Shown here: one piece after another, positions 16,975-24,572 of the stretch
How positions within the stretch are numbered: position 1 is the stretch's first letter
How the letters are laid out: every line of letters begins with the position of its first letter
Assembly: GCA_030652255.1 (NCBI GenBank)
Contig: JAUSAZ010000047.1
Span: forward strand, 88,017 to 152,016
Direction of reading: 5' to 3'
DNA from: Myxococcales bacterium
GTDB taxonomy: Bacteria; Myxococcota_A; Polyangia; Polyangiales; Ga0077539
DNA: 64,000 bases
The notes under the pieces: model-generated
Seen by the model: only the letters and a program-made list of their open reading frames with translations
Told to the model about the DNA's origin: nothing
Databases searched by the model: none
Program-made: the position numbers and the translations under genes

Positions 16975-18335
16975 ACAACCCCGCGATCCCCACCAACGCG
17001 GCCACCGAGCTGCTCGCCTTCGAGTCGGGCGGCCCGGTGCTGCTCCACTCCCTCGAGTCGCTCGCCCGCTGGGCCGCGCGCGTCCCGCTCGCCCGCGGCG
17101 CTGACGGGTACCTGCTGCCCTTCGGCATGGTCGGCGACGTCGCCGTCGTGAGCGTCGACGGCCCGCTCATGCAGCGCGGCGGCTACTACTACCCGGGCTA
17201 CGACGGCATCGCCGACCAGGTCTGCGCGGCGCTCTCGGACGTGCGCACGACCGCGGTGGTGATGAAGATCAACAGCCCCGGCGGCGAGGTCGCCGGGTGC
17301 TTCGAGGCGGTGCGCGTGATGCGCGAGGCAGCGGCGCGCGCGGGCAAGCCGCTGGTCGCCTACGCCGACGAGATGGCGCTCTCGGGTGGGTACGCGCTCG
17401 CCTGCGCGGCCTCCTCCATCTTCCTCCCGCCCCTCGGCCAGCTGGGGAGCGTCGGCGCCATGTCGGTGCTGCGCGACCGCACGAAGATGAACGAGGAGAT
17501 CGGCCTCAAGGTCGTCGTGATCCGCTCGGGGCCGTTCAAGGCCGAGGGCCACCCGGACCTCCCCATCACCGACGACGCTGTCACCCGCGAGCAGGCCGTC
17601 ATCGACCGCATGGCGCGCACCTTCGCCGAGCACGTCTCGACCGCCCGCGGGCTCGGCGCCGACAAGGTGCTGGCCCTCGGCGCCGACGTGCTCTGGGGCC
17701 CCGACGCCGTCGCGGCGCGCCTCGCCGACGACGTCTGCACCTTCACCGAATGCCTCGCCCGCGCCGCCGCGCTGGGCATGAAGACCACCGCCGCACGCGC
17801 GGCCAACGCCACGAGGAAGACCATGGACGAGTTCGCGAAGAAGGCCCTGAGCGCCCTGGGCACCGACAACCCCGACGAGGCCCTCGGCCGCCTCTCCGCC
17901 TGGAAGGACTCGCACGAGCGCCTCCCGGCCGTCTCGGCCGAGCTCGCGACGCTGCGCAGCGCCGCCGAGGCCACCACCGAGGCCCAGCGCGCGGCGAAGG
18001 CGAAGGTCGACCGCGAGGCCGTCGTCGCCGAGGGCGAGCGCACGATGAAGGTCACCCCCGCCGAGGCCGCGCAGATCCGCGCCGGCGAGGGCTGGCTCGG
18101 GGGGCAGTCCACCGAGCAGCTCCGCGCGATGGTGGCCGAGCGCCGCCCGCTCGCGGACCTCGCTGCCCCGCAGCCGAAGGTGGGGAAGATCGCCGTGCCG
18201 ACCACCCCCGGCGCCCCGGCCGGTGAGGTGACGCTCTCCGCGCGGGAGATCGAGATCGCCCGCCAGATGGGCAACGACCCCGACGAGGTGCTCGCCACCA
18301 AGCGCGCCAACCTCGGCCTCCCGCCCGTCCGCTGA
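16971..18335 (+). CDS. Prohead protease, S49 (SppA-like), with scaffold C-terminus
   Basis: 454 residues. Residues 50 to 260 are an S49 peptidase: KINSPGG near 99 forms the oxyanion part, Ser138 in ALSGGYALA is the likely nucleophile and Lys190 in SGPFKAEGHPD is the likely general base. From about 285 to the end the sequence is Lys/Glu/Ala-rich helix typical of a capsid scaffold. Phages with this arrangement make a protease-scaffold precursor that processes the prohead. A second start at 17823 probably yields the free scaffold. The ATG overlaps the portal stop. Confidence 0.9.
   Translation: MNNPAIPTNAATELLAFESGGPVLLHSLESLARWAARVPLARGADGYLLPFGMVGDVAVVSVDGPLMQRGGYYYPGYDGIADQVCAALSDVRTTAVVMKINSPGGEVAGCFEAVRVMREAAARAGKPLVAYADEMALSGGYALACAASSIFLPPLGQLGSVGAMSVLRDRTKMNEEIGLKVVVIRSGPFKAEGHPDLPITDDAVTREQAVIDRMARTFAEHVSTARGLGADKVLALGADVLWGPDAVAARLADDVCTFTECLARAAALGMKTTAARAANATRKTMDEFAKKALSALGTDNPDEALGRLSAWKDSHERLPAVSAELATLRSAAEATTEAQRAAKAKVDREAVVAEGERTMKVTPAEAAQIRAGEGWLGGQSTEQLRAMVAERRPLADLAAPQPKVGKIAVPTTPGAPAGEVTLSAREIEIARQMGNDPDEVLATKRANLGLPPVR
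17823..18335 (+). CDS. Nested in-frame scaffold protein (internal start of the protease gene)
   Basis: An in-frame ATG at 17823 follows ACGAGGAAGACC, giving a good GAGGA ribosome-binding site at about seven bases. It lies exactly where the protease domain ends and the helical scaffold begins (MDEFAKKALSALGTDNPDEA). The product would be 170 residues. Lambda C/Nu3 and Mu I/Z show the same nested layout, in which the short form is the main scaffold. Sequence supports the start; expression is inferred. Confidence 0.62.
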   Translation: MDEFAKKALSALGTDNPDEALGRLSAWKDSHERLPAVSAELATLRSAAEATTEAQRAAKAKVDREAVVAEGERTMKVTPAEAAQIRAGEGWLGGQSTEQLRAMVAERRPLADLAAPQPKVGKIAVPTTPGAPAGEVTLSAREIEIARQMGNDPDEVLATKRANLGLPPVR

Positions 18336-18416
18336 GCTCCCGGGCGCCCCACCCGGCGCGCCCTCGCCTCCGCCTCCCGCTGAACCCCTCACCAGACCCC
18401 TGACCGGAGACCCCGC

Positions 18417-19289
18417 ATGAGCAACATCACCACCGACCGCAAGGTCGACGGGCTCGGGCACGACCCGCTCGCCCGCCGCTTCCGCCTCCCCGTCGCCGCG
18501 GCGACGCTCCTCTACTCCGGCGCCCTCATCATGGGCAACGCCCTGGGCTACGCCGCCAACGCCGTCGAGGGCGCGGGCAACGGCGACCTCGTCGTGCACG
18601 GCATCGCGTGCAGGCGCGTCGACAACAGCGCCGGCGCCGCGGGGGACCTGTCCGTCGACGTCGAGCGCACCATCGCCGACTTCACCAACGGCACGGGCAC
18701 CAACGCCATCACCATCGCCGACGTGGGCCGCATGGCCTACGCCATCGACAACCAGACCCTCTCCCGCCACAACGGCGGCAACACCCGCCCCTGCGTCGGG
18801 CGCATCCACTCCATCACCGCCACCGGGCGCATCATGGTGGAGGTGGGCTCGCACGCGGCGTCCCCGGGCACCCCGGGCGGCGGAGACCTGGTGCTCACCG
18901 CCGGCGCCGACCTCTCGGCCGCGCAGTACCACTTCGTGAAGCTCGACGGCTCCGGCGACGTCGTCCTCTGCTCGGCCGCGGGCGAGGAGCCCCTGGGCGT
19001 CCTCCAGAACGCCCCGGAGGCGACCGAGCCCGCCATCGTCCGCTACGACGGCGTCACGCAGCTGGTGGGCTCGACCAACCTCGCCGTCGGCGCGCGGGTG
19101 GCCACGACCAACGCGGGCCGCGCGAAGGCCGTCGTGACGGGTCGCACCGACACCGACGCCGGCGCCACCAACGACCCCCTGGTGGGCTCGCACGCCGCCG
19201 CGATCCTCCTCGGCGCGATCTCCGGCGACGGCGTCGCGGCCAAGGCGCTCCTGCGCTTGAGCGGCGCGGTGCCGCAGACCGCCTCCTAA
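18417..19289 (+). CDS. Head decoration/stabilisation protein, DUF2190-like
   Basis: 290 residues. Residues about 25 to 130 and 150 to 280 contain Gly/Ala/Thr-rich beta sequences, with the second part showing the pattern of DUF2190/lambda gpD-like cement proteins (SAAQYHFVKLDGSGDVVLCS, then GEEPLGVLQNAP and a VGARV strand). Such proteins trimerise on the capsid surface. The ATG follows CCGGAGACC. It lies between protease-scaffold and major capsid, the standard place. An 81-base gap upstream contains a weak six-pair hairpin (GGGCGC at 18342, GCGCCC at 18358). Confidence 0.8.
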   Translation: MSNITTDRKVDGLGHDPLARRFRLPVAAATLLYSGALIMGNALGYAANAVEGAGNGDLVVHGIACRRVDNSAGAAGDLSVDVERTIADFTNGTGTNAITIADVGRMAYAIDNQTLSRHNGGNTRPCVGRIHSITATGRIMVEVGSHAASPGTPGGGDLVLTAGADLSAAQYHFVKLDGSGDVVLCSAAGEEPLGVLQNAPEATEPAIVRYDGVTQLVGSTNLAVGARVATTNAGRAKAVVTGRTDTDAGATNDPLVGSHAAAILLGAISGDGVAAKALLRLSGAVPQTAS

Positions 19290-19308
19290 GCCCTCCGCCT
19301 CCCTGCGC

Positions 19309-19330
19309 CGGGTGCGGCTCACAGCACCCG
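19309..19330 (+). other. Intercistronic hairpin before the major capsid gene
   Basis: CGGGTGC (19309-19315) pairs perfectly with GCACCCG (19324-19330) across an eight-base loop. No T-run follows, so it is more likely an RNA-stability or processing element than a terminator. It sits in the 96-base gap between the decoration and major capsid genes, where phages often raise capsid mRNA levels. Confidence 0.4.
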
Positions 19331-19385
19331 CCCGGCGCGCCCGCGCCTCCCCCCTCTCACGACCCCCGACTGAACGGAGACCATC

Positions 19386-20333
19386 ATGGCCCAGGACATC
19401 ATGCACGAGGACGTCGAAGCGGCGTTCCAGAACTTCGACACGCGCTTCCGCCAGGGCATCAAGGCGGCCGCGCCCTGGTGGCAGCTCTTCGCCACCGTCC
19501 TCACCTCCGACACGGAGGAGGAGGTGCACTCGTGGCTGCAGCTCATCCCGGGCCTCGAGGAGTGGGTCACCGAGCGCAACACCTCGTCGATCGCCGCGAG
19601 CGCGTACCGGCTCAAGAACAAGGACTTCAACCGCGACGCGAAGGTGCCGCGCAACAAGTTCGCCGACGACAAGCTCGGCATGTTCGCGCCCATCTTCGAG
19701 CAGCTCGGCATGCACGCCGCGAAGTTCGGCGACCGCCAGGTCGCGCGCCTGATGAAGATCGGGCACGACTCGACGCAACCCGACGCGATCTGCTTCGACG
19801 GCAAGCCCTTCTACGCGACGGACCACCCCGTCGACGTGAACCGCCCCGCGGCGGGCACGTTCTCCAACTACCTCGCCAACACCGCGCTCACCGAGGCGAA
19901 CTTCGAGACGGCGCTCACGGCCATCTCGCAGTTCACCCTCGAGGACGGGCAGCCGCTCGGCCTCATGGCGACGGACCTCACGGTCCCGATGGCCCTGCGC
20001 GGCACCGCGCTGCGCATCGCCGAGGCGGGCATCGTGCAGTCGGCGAGCGCCAACGCCGGCGTCACCAACATCAACCAGGGCGTCGTGCGCGTGAAGGTGC
20101 TCCCCGAGCTCTCCGGCAGCGCGAGCGACAACAAGAGCTGGTACCTGTCGGTCACCAACCAGCCGATCAAGCCGTTCATCCACCAGCTGCGCGAGGCGAT
20201 CCGCCTCGGCATCCTCTTCGGGCTCGACTCCGAGCACTGCAAGAAGAACAAGGAGCTGGTGTTCGGCGCCGAGGGGCGCGCGGCCTTCGGCTACTCGTTC
20301 CCGCAGCTGAGCATCAAGGGCGTCGGTCCCTGA
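19386..20333 (+). CDS. Major capsid protein, Mu gpT-like
   Basis: 315 residues, close to Mu gpT. The N-terminus (EAAFQNFDTRFRQGIKAA) and the centre (FEQLGMHAAKFGDRQVARLM, then DGKPFYATDHPVD and QPLGLMATDLTVP) are characteristic of Mu-type head subunits with the HK97 fold. The C-terminal EHCKKNKELVFGAEGRAAFG also fits. A clear GGAG precedes the ATG by seven bases. It forms the icosahedral shell with the decoration protein upstream. Confidence 0.9.
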   Translation: MAQDIMHEDVEAAFQNFDTRFRQGIKAAAPWWQLFATVLTSDTEEEVHSWLQLIPGLEEWVTERNTSSIAASAYRLKNKDFNRDAKVPRNKFADDKLGMFAPIFEQLGMHAAKFGDRQVARLMKIGHDSTQPDAICFDGKPFYATDHPVDVNRPAAGTFSNYLANTALTEANFETALTAISQFTLEDGQPLGLMATDLTVPMALRGTALRIAEAGIVQSASANAGVTNINQGVVRVKVLPELSGSASDNKSWYLSVTNQPIKPFIHQLREAIRLGILFGLDSEHCKKNKELVFGAEGRAAFGYSFPQLSIKGVGP

Positions 20334-20342
20334 GCTGACCCC

Positions 20343-21044
20343 GTGACGACCCCCGCCTACCAGGAGTTCGTGACGCTGGGGGACTTCCTCCGGCTGGGGC
20401 TGCCCCCCGAGGCGCTCCGCACGGCCCGCACGACGCACGCGCCCATCACCCCCACCGGGGCGGGCGCGGGCCTCGTCGTGCCTGCGGGGTGCCTCGACGT
20501 GGCCGCCCTCGAGCTCGACCAGCTCGCGGTGCGGGTGCAGGTCGTCGTGGGCGGGGTGCCGGGTGTTGCGACCTGGCGCTGGAGCCCCGACGGCGGCACC
20601 ACGTGGACGACGGCGGCCACGACCCCCGCCACCGCGGCGGCGCCGCTCGTGATGCCCTGGGGCGTCCCGACTGGCGTCTCCGTGCGCTTCGTCGGCACGC
20701 TCGTCACCGGCGCGACCTACGCCTGGACGAGCGTCTCGGCGGTCGCCACCTGCCGGCGCGCCGGCAACGAGGAGATCGCGCGGTACCTCGCCCGGGCGTT
20801 CACGCTCCCGCTCACCGAGGTGCCGACGGACGTGGTGCGGGACGGCTGCTGCATCATCGCTGCCGACGTCATGGCGGTGACCGGGTACCGCCCCGCCGAC
20901 GGCGCCGACGAGCTCATCGAGAAGCGGGCGGCGGGCGCGCGCAAGCGCTTCGCCGAGGCGCAGCGCGGCGAGACGCAGCCGCGCGCGACGGAGGCCGCGC
21001 CGGCCGTGCGCGGGCCGCGCGTGAGCACCGGGACGCGGCGGTAG
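20343..21044 (+). CDS. Neck/head-completion protein with DUF1320-like C-terminus
   Basis: 233 residues from a GTG nine bases after the capsid gene. The N-terminal 135 residues are beta-rich and Thr/Ala/Val-rich (VQVVVGGVPGVATWRWSPDG) and may be an inserted Ig-like domain. The C-terminal part (about 140 to 205; EEIARYLARAFTLPLTEVPT, DGCCIIAADVM) resembles the helical DUF1320/gp36-type connector of Mu-like phages, which joins portal to tail. The stop shares a base with the next GTG (TAGTG). Confidence 0.62.
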   Translation: MTTPAYQEFVTLGDFLRLGLPPEALRTARTTHAPITPTGAGAGLVVPAGCLDVAALELDQLAVRVQVVVGGVPGVATWRWSPDGGTTWTTAATTPATAAAPLVMPWGVPTGVSVRFVGTLVTGATYAWTSVSAVATCRRAGNEEIARYLARAFTLPLTEVPTDVVRDGCCIIAADVMAVTGYRPADGADELIEKRAAGARKRFAEAQRGETQPRATEAAPAVRGPRVSTGTRR

Positions 21045-21505
21045 TGGGCCTCACCCGCTCGGGCCCGTCGCTCGACGTGCTGCTCGCGGCGCTCGATGAC
21101 TGGTCCGACGGCACCGTCGCCCACGACGTGGCCGTCGGGCTGGCCGTCGAAGCACAGGGGCTCATCCGGCGGGGCTTCGACGAGGGCAGGGCGCCCGACG
21201 GCTCGAAGTGGGCGCCGCTCAAGCCCCAGCGCGACGGCCGGCCCTGGGTGTCGCGTCGGCCGCTCCGGAAGACCGACCGGCTCGCATCGTGGGCGACGGT
21301 CTACATCGTCGACCGCGACGGGTTCGTGTTCGCGGGCGTCCCCTGGGCCGCGGACTACGGGAAGTACCACCAGAGCGAGCTGCCGCGGACCTCGAACCTC
21401 CCGCGGCGCCCGTTCTATCCCGACGCCGCAGGGCTCTCCACCGGCTGGTCGATCGTCCTGAGCGAGGCCGCCGACGAGGCGGCGCGAGAGCACCTCCCCC
21501 GATGA
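21044..21505 (+). CDS. Virion morphogenesis protein (Mu gpG/P2 gpS-like)
   Basis: 153 residues from a GTG that shares its G with the upstream TAG. The pattern is that of phage virion morphogenesis proteins: an amphipathic N-terminal helix, then FDEGRAPDGSKWAPLKPQRD, LRKTDRLAS and a late RPFYPDAAGLS. Members help complete the neck or tail. It overlaps the next gene (ATGA). Confidence 0.78.
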   Translation: MGLTRSGPSLDVLLAALDDWSDGTVAHDVAVGLAVEAQGLIRRGFDEGRAPDGSKWAPLKPQRDGRPWVSRRPLRKTDRLASWATVYIVDRDGFVFAGVPWAADYGKYHQSELPRTSNLPRRPFYPDAAGLSTGWSIVLSEAADEAAREHLPR

Positions 21506-22053
21506 GCCGCACCCCCTTCGACGGCCTCGAGCACTTCGCCCGCGTGGTGATGGAGCGCCTCAACGCGGACGGGGGCGAGCGGGTCGAGCTGGACGTGTCG
21601 ACCCGCGCGCGCGACTGGAACGGCTCCCCACCGCGCATCGTCTGGCGCCCCTCGCGCGACCGCTTCACGGGCGCCCAGAAGGTCGCGCGGAGCCACAACG
21701 GCCGCAGCCTCATCACCCGGATGGCGGGCGCGACCATCGACGTCTGGGGCGCCGCGAGCGCCGCCGGCGTCGATCCGGCGGTGACCGACATCGGCGGGAC
21801 CGAGGCCCTCGTCGCGCGCCTCTGCCGCGCGCTGGTGCTCACCGGCGGCCCGATGCCCTTCCTCGACATGCAGGGCGGCGCGTGGGTCGAGGCCCCCGGG
21901 CAGACCGCACTCGGTGACGCCTACACCCTCACGATCGCCGTCGCGATCGACGTCCCCAACCTCACCGTCCCGACCGTGCGCCCCACCCGCGCGGTGCTCG
22001 TACGCCCCCACGGCACCCCCGGCGACGGCGACGTCGACGCGGGCGAGACCTGA
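21502..22053 (+). CDS. Probable tail terminator/neck protein (Mu gp37-like position)
   Basis: 183 residues, ATG overlapping the upstream stop. It is beta-rich with charged loops (RVELDVSTRARDWNGSPPRI, then ALGDAYTLTIAVAIDVPNLT). Sequence alone does not identify a family, but in Mu-like myophages the gene just before the sheath encodes the protein that caps the tail. The fold cannot be checked here. Confidence 0.6.
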   Translation: MSRTPFDGLEHFARVVMERLNADGGERVELDVSTRARDWNGSPPRIVWRPSRDRFTGAQKVARSHNGRSLITRMAGATIDVWGAASAAGVDPAVTDIGGTEALVARLCRALVLTGGPMPFLDMQGGAWVEAPGQTALGDAYTLTIAVAIDVPNLTVPTVRPTRAVLVRPHGTPGDGDVDAGET

Positions 22054-22074
22054 CCCTCCGGAGACCCCTTCGCC

Positions 22075-23526
22075 ATGACCCTCTCTCGCCTCTCCGCAAC
22101 GATCGCCGACGGCGGCCTGGGCAACGTCCAGACGCTCGACCTCCCCCCGTGCGTGGTCGGATGCTCCTCCGCGGGCACCGCTGCGACGCCCACCCGCGTG
22201 GCCAACCCCACCGCCCTGATCGCGGCGTTCGGCTACGGCCCGATGGTCGAGGCCGCGGCCACGCTGCTGGACCTCGCGGGCGGGCCCATCGTGGTGTGCA
22301 AGACGGTCTCGCAGACCGCGGGCGCCCTCACCGGGCTCACGAGCGGCGAGACAGCGGCGCCGACGCCCTCGGGCGCGACGCCCATGACCTGCGCCGTCAC
22401 GGGCACGCCGCTCGACAAGTACGACGTCAAGGTGAAGGTGATCCGCGCGGGGGCCACGCTCCAGGCGCTCACCGCCTCGGTGCGGATCTCCCTCGACGGC
22501 GGGACCACCTACGGCCCGGAGACGCCGGTGCCGAGCTCGGGCGCGCTGGTGATCGCCAACACCGGCATCACCATCACCTTCGACGACGACTCGGACTCGC
22601 TCCAGCTCTACGCCGACAACGTCTACTCGTTCGGCTCGACGGCCCCGGCCTTCGACGCGACGGGCCTGGCCGCGGCGCTCACCGCCTGCGAGGCCGCGGC
22701 CGACACGCTCGACCACGAGTACGTGCACGTCGTCGGGCCGATCAACGCCACGACCTTCGCGACCGTGGTGGCCTCGGCGACGCGGCTGCGCGCGGCGTCC
22801 AACCTCCGGTGGTTCCTCACCGAGGCGCGCGACCAGAACTCGGGCGAGAGCGTCGCCACCTGGGTGGGCGTGCTGGAGGGCACCGACCCGGGCTTCGCGG
22901 GCCTCACCGACACCCTCGTCACGGTCTGCCCCGCGTACGCCACGCAGGCCTCCCGCGTGATGCCCGCGACCTGGCGGCGCCCCCTCGCGTGGCTGCTCTC
23001 GCCGCGCTTCGCCACGATCCCGGTGCAGCAGCACCCGGGGCGCGTCCGCACCGGCGCCATCGCCGGGATCGTGACGCTCCACCACGACTTCAACGACGCC
23101 GCCCTGCAGACGCTCGACGCGCAGCGCTTCCTCGGCGCGCAGACGATCCGGGGGCGCGTCGGCTTCTTCGCCACCGACCGCACCTGCGCCGCGACGGGCT
23201 CGGACTACACGAGCATCATGCGCGTGCGGGTCATCTGCTACGCAGCGCGGGTGGCGATCGCCGCGGCGGGCGTGTTCCTCAACGAGGACAACGACACCGG
23301 CGAGAACGGCACGCTCGCGACCCGCGACGCCGACGCCTTCGACGCCTCGGTCGACTCGGTGCTCCAGCGCGAGCTCATCGACCAGAAGATCACCTCGACG
23401 GCGAGCGCCCGGGTGAGCCGCAGCGAGGACGTGCTCGCGAGCGAGACGCTCCCCTTCGTCCTGCGCTTCCGACCGCGCAACTACGCGAAGAACATCACCC
23501 TCAACCTCGGATACACGCGGGAGTAA
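22075..23526 (+). CDS. Contractile tail sheath protein (DUF2586-like)
   Basis: 483 residues. It begins with a short strand used to interlock subunits and has the long central segment and conserved C-terminus expected of DUF2586 sheath proteins (RPRNYAKNITLNLGYTRE at the end; HEYVHVVGPINATTFATVVA in the middle). The sheath surrounds the tube and contracts on infection, which defines this phage as a myovirus. A CCGGAGA site precedes the ATG. The Thr/Gly-rich stretch at about 85 to 180 is a probable surface domain. Confidence 0.85.
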   Translation: MTLSRLSATIADGGLGNVQTLDLPPCVVGCSSAGTAATPTRVANPTALIAAFGYGPMVEAAATLLDLAGGPIVVCKTVSQTAGALTGLTSGETAAPTPSGATPMTCAVTGTPLDKYDVKVKVIRAGATLQALTASVRISLDGGTTYGPETPVPSSGALVIANTGITITFDDDSDSLQLYADNVYSFGSTAPAFDATGLAAALTACEAAADTLDHEYVHVVGPINATTFATVVASATRLRAASNLRWFLTEARDQNSGESVATWVGVLEGTDPGFAGLTDTLVTVCPAYATQASRVMPATWRRPLAWLLSPRFATIPVQQHPGRVRTGAIAGIVTLHHDFNDAALQTLDAQRFLGAQTIRGRVGFFATDRTCAATGSDYTSIMRVRVICYAARVAIAAAGVFLNEDNDTGENGTLATRDADAFDASVDSVLQRELIDQKITSTASARVSRSEDVLASETLPFVLRFRPRNYAKNITLNLGYTRE

Positions 23527-23532
23527 TCGGAC

Positions 23533-23976
23533 ATGAGCGGAACGGAAGAAGGATTCGAGCTCTCCTGGCAGAGCTTCACGCTCAAGGCCGCGGGGCAGGA
23601 GATCACCGGCATCACGGGCTGCAAGTACGCCCAGAAGGTGACCCGCGAGATGGTCTACGGCGCCAGCCCGTACCCCGTCGGCCGCACCTCCGGGAAGGTC
23701 GAGAACGAGGAGTCGTCCATCACCTTCCTCGAGCTCGCCCTCCGCGAGTTCCTCGCCGCGCTGGGCAACGGCTACGGGCGCAAGCCCTTCGAGATCGTCG
23801 CGCAGTACGGCGACATCGGCACCCCCGTCTACACCGACATCCTGGAGCGCTGCATGCTCTCCGGGGACGGCGAGGGCGGCGGGGAGGAGGGCACCGACGC
23901 GTTCAAGCGCGAGGTGCCGTTCACGTTCATGCGCCTGAAGCGCAACGGCCTCTACATCATCGACCGCAGGAGATAG
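23533..23976 (+). CDS. Tail tube protein
   Basis: 147 residues, six bases after the sheath. The beta-rich sequence (GFELSWQSFTLKAAGQEITG, then AFKREVPFTFMRLKRNGLYI) and its place directly after the sheath match tube proteins of contractile phages. The tube is the inner channel through which DNA passes. The family is not certain from sequence alone, but context is strong. Confidence 0.78.
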   Translation: MSGTEEGFELSWQSFTLKAAGQEITGITGCKYAQKVTREMVYGASPYPVGRTSGKVENEESSITFLELALREFLAALGNGYGRKPFEIVAQYGDIGTPVYTDILERCMLSGDGEGGGEEGTDAFKREVPFTFMRLKRNGLYIIDRRR

Positions 23977-23979
23977 ACG

Positions 23980-24339
23980 ATGCCCCGCACCATCACCGAC
24001 GACGAGCTCACCCAGGTCCGCACCAAGAACCCCGGCGCCCGCATCCTCAGCGTCGTCCCCGAGGACTCGGCCGACGGCACCCCCGGCGACGACTACGTGT
24101 TCAAGGCCGGCACGAAGGCGGACTACCTCCGCTACAAGCAGCTCATCCGCCAGTCGATGGCGGGCGGCTCGGGCGCGGGGCAGGAGGCGACGCTCTACGC
24201 GCGCGGCCTCTGCGTGTGGCCCTCGCCCGAGGCCTTCGACGAGCTGCGCGAGGCCTTCCCCGCGCTCGCCGAGGAGCTCGGGCAGACCCTGCTCGAGAAG
24301 GCGCGCGGAGGTCTGGAGGTCCGCGAGGGAAAGCGCTAG
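23980..24339 (+). CDS. Tail assembly chaperone, short form (gpG-like)
   Basis: 119 residues, three bases after the tube gene. It is acidic and mixed alpha/beta, with a central KADYLRYKQLIRQSMAGGSG and a helical C-terminus. It lies between tube and tape measure, where almost every long-tailed phage has two chaperones linked by a frameshift. Its end carries GGGAAAG at 24327-24333, placed in frame as G-GGA-AAG four codons before the stop. The short form is made without slippage. Confidence 0.85.
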   Translation: MPRTITDDELTQVRTKNPGARILSVVPEDSADGTPGDDYVFKAGTKADYLRYKQLIRQSMAGGSGAGQEATLYARGLCVWPSPEAFDELREAFPALAEELGQTLLEKARGGLEVREGKR

Positions 24340-24566
24340 CGCTCGCCCGGGACCTCGCCCCGAAGGACCTCAACGTGATGGCGGATGCGTACCTCGCGCT
24401 CTTCCATCACGACCTGGACGTCGCTTCGGACGAGGCCCGCGCGGGCGCCATCCTGCTCGCCGAGCACCACTGCCTGCTCAACGCGCTCGTGCGTGGGGTC
24501 GCCGACATGGGGGGCAAGAGCAAGGCGTCTGGCCCCCCTCGTTCGCGCATCCGCTCCCGCTTCTAA
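23980..24566 (+). CDS. Tail assembly chaperone, -1 frameshift product (gpGT-like)
   Basis: If ribosomes slip back one base at GGGAAAG, codon AAG (24331-24333) is followed by GCG from 24333, and the frame stays open to the TAA at 24564-24566. The fusion has 118 shared residues plus 77 new ones (GKALALARDLAPKDLNVMAD, ending RSRIRSRF), total 195. The extension has no ribosome-binding site of its own at its upstream end, though an internal ATG (24378) exists. In this family the fusion binds the tape measure protein and recruits tube subunits. Confidence 0.8.
24327..24333 (+). promoter_or_regulatory. Programmed -1 ribosomal frameshift site GGGAAAG
   Basis: The heptamer is in the canonical X-XXY-YYZ register relative to the short chaperone frame (G-GGA-AAG). 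It is the same heptamer used by phage lambda for G/GT. The palindrome CGCTAGCG (24334-24341) follows immediately and includes the zero-frame stop TAG. Confidence 0.85.
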
Positions 24567-24572
24567 GCTCCC

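Noticed and set aside
16956..20438. A 1,160-codon minus-strand frame across the head genes
   Set aside because: Same antisense effect; the plus strand has recognised protease, decoration and capsid proteins with ribosome-binding sites.
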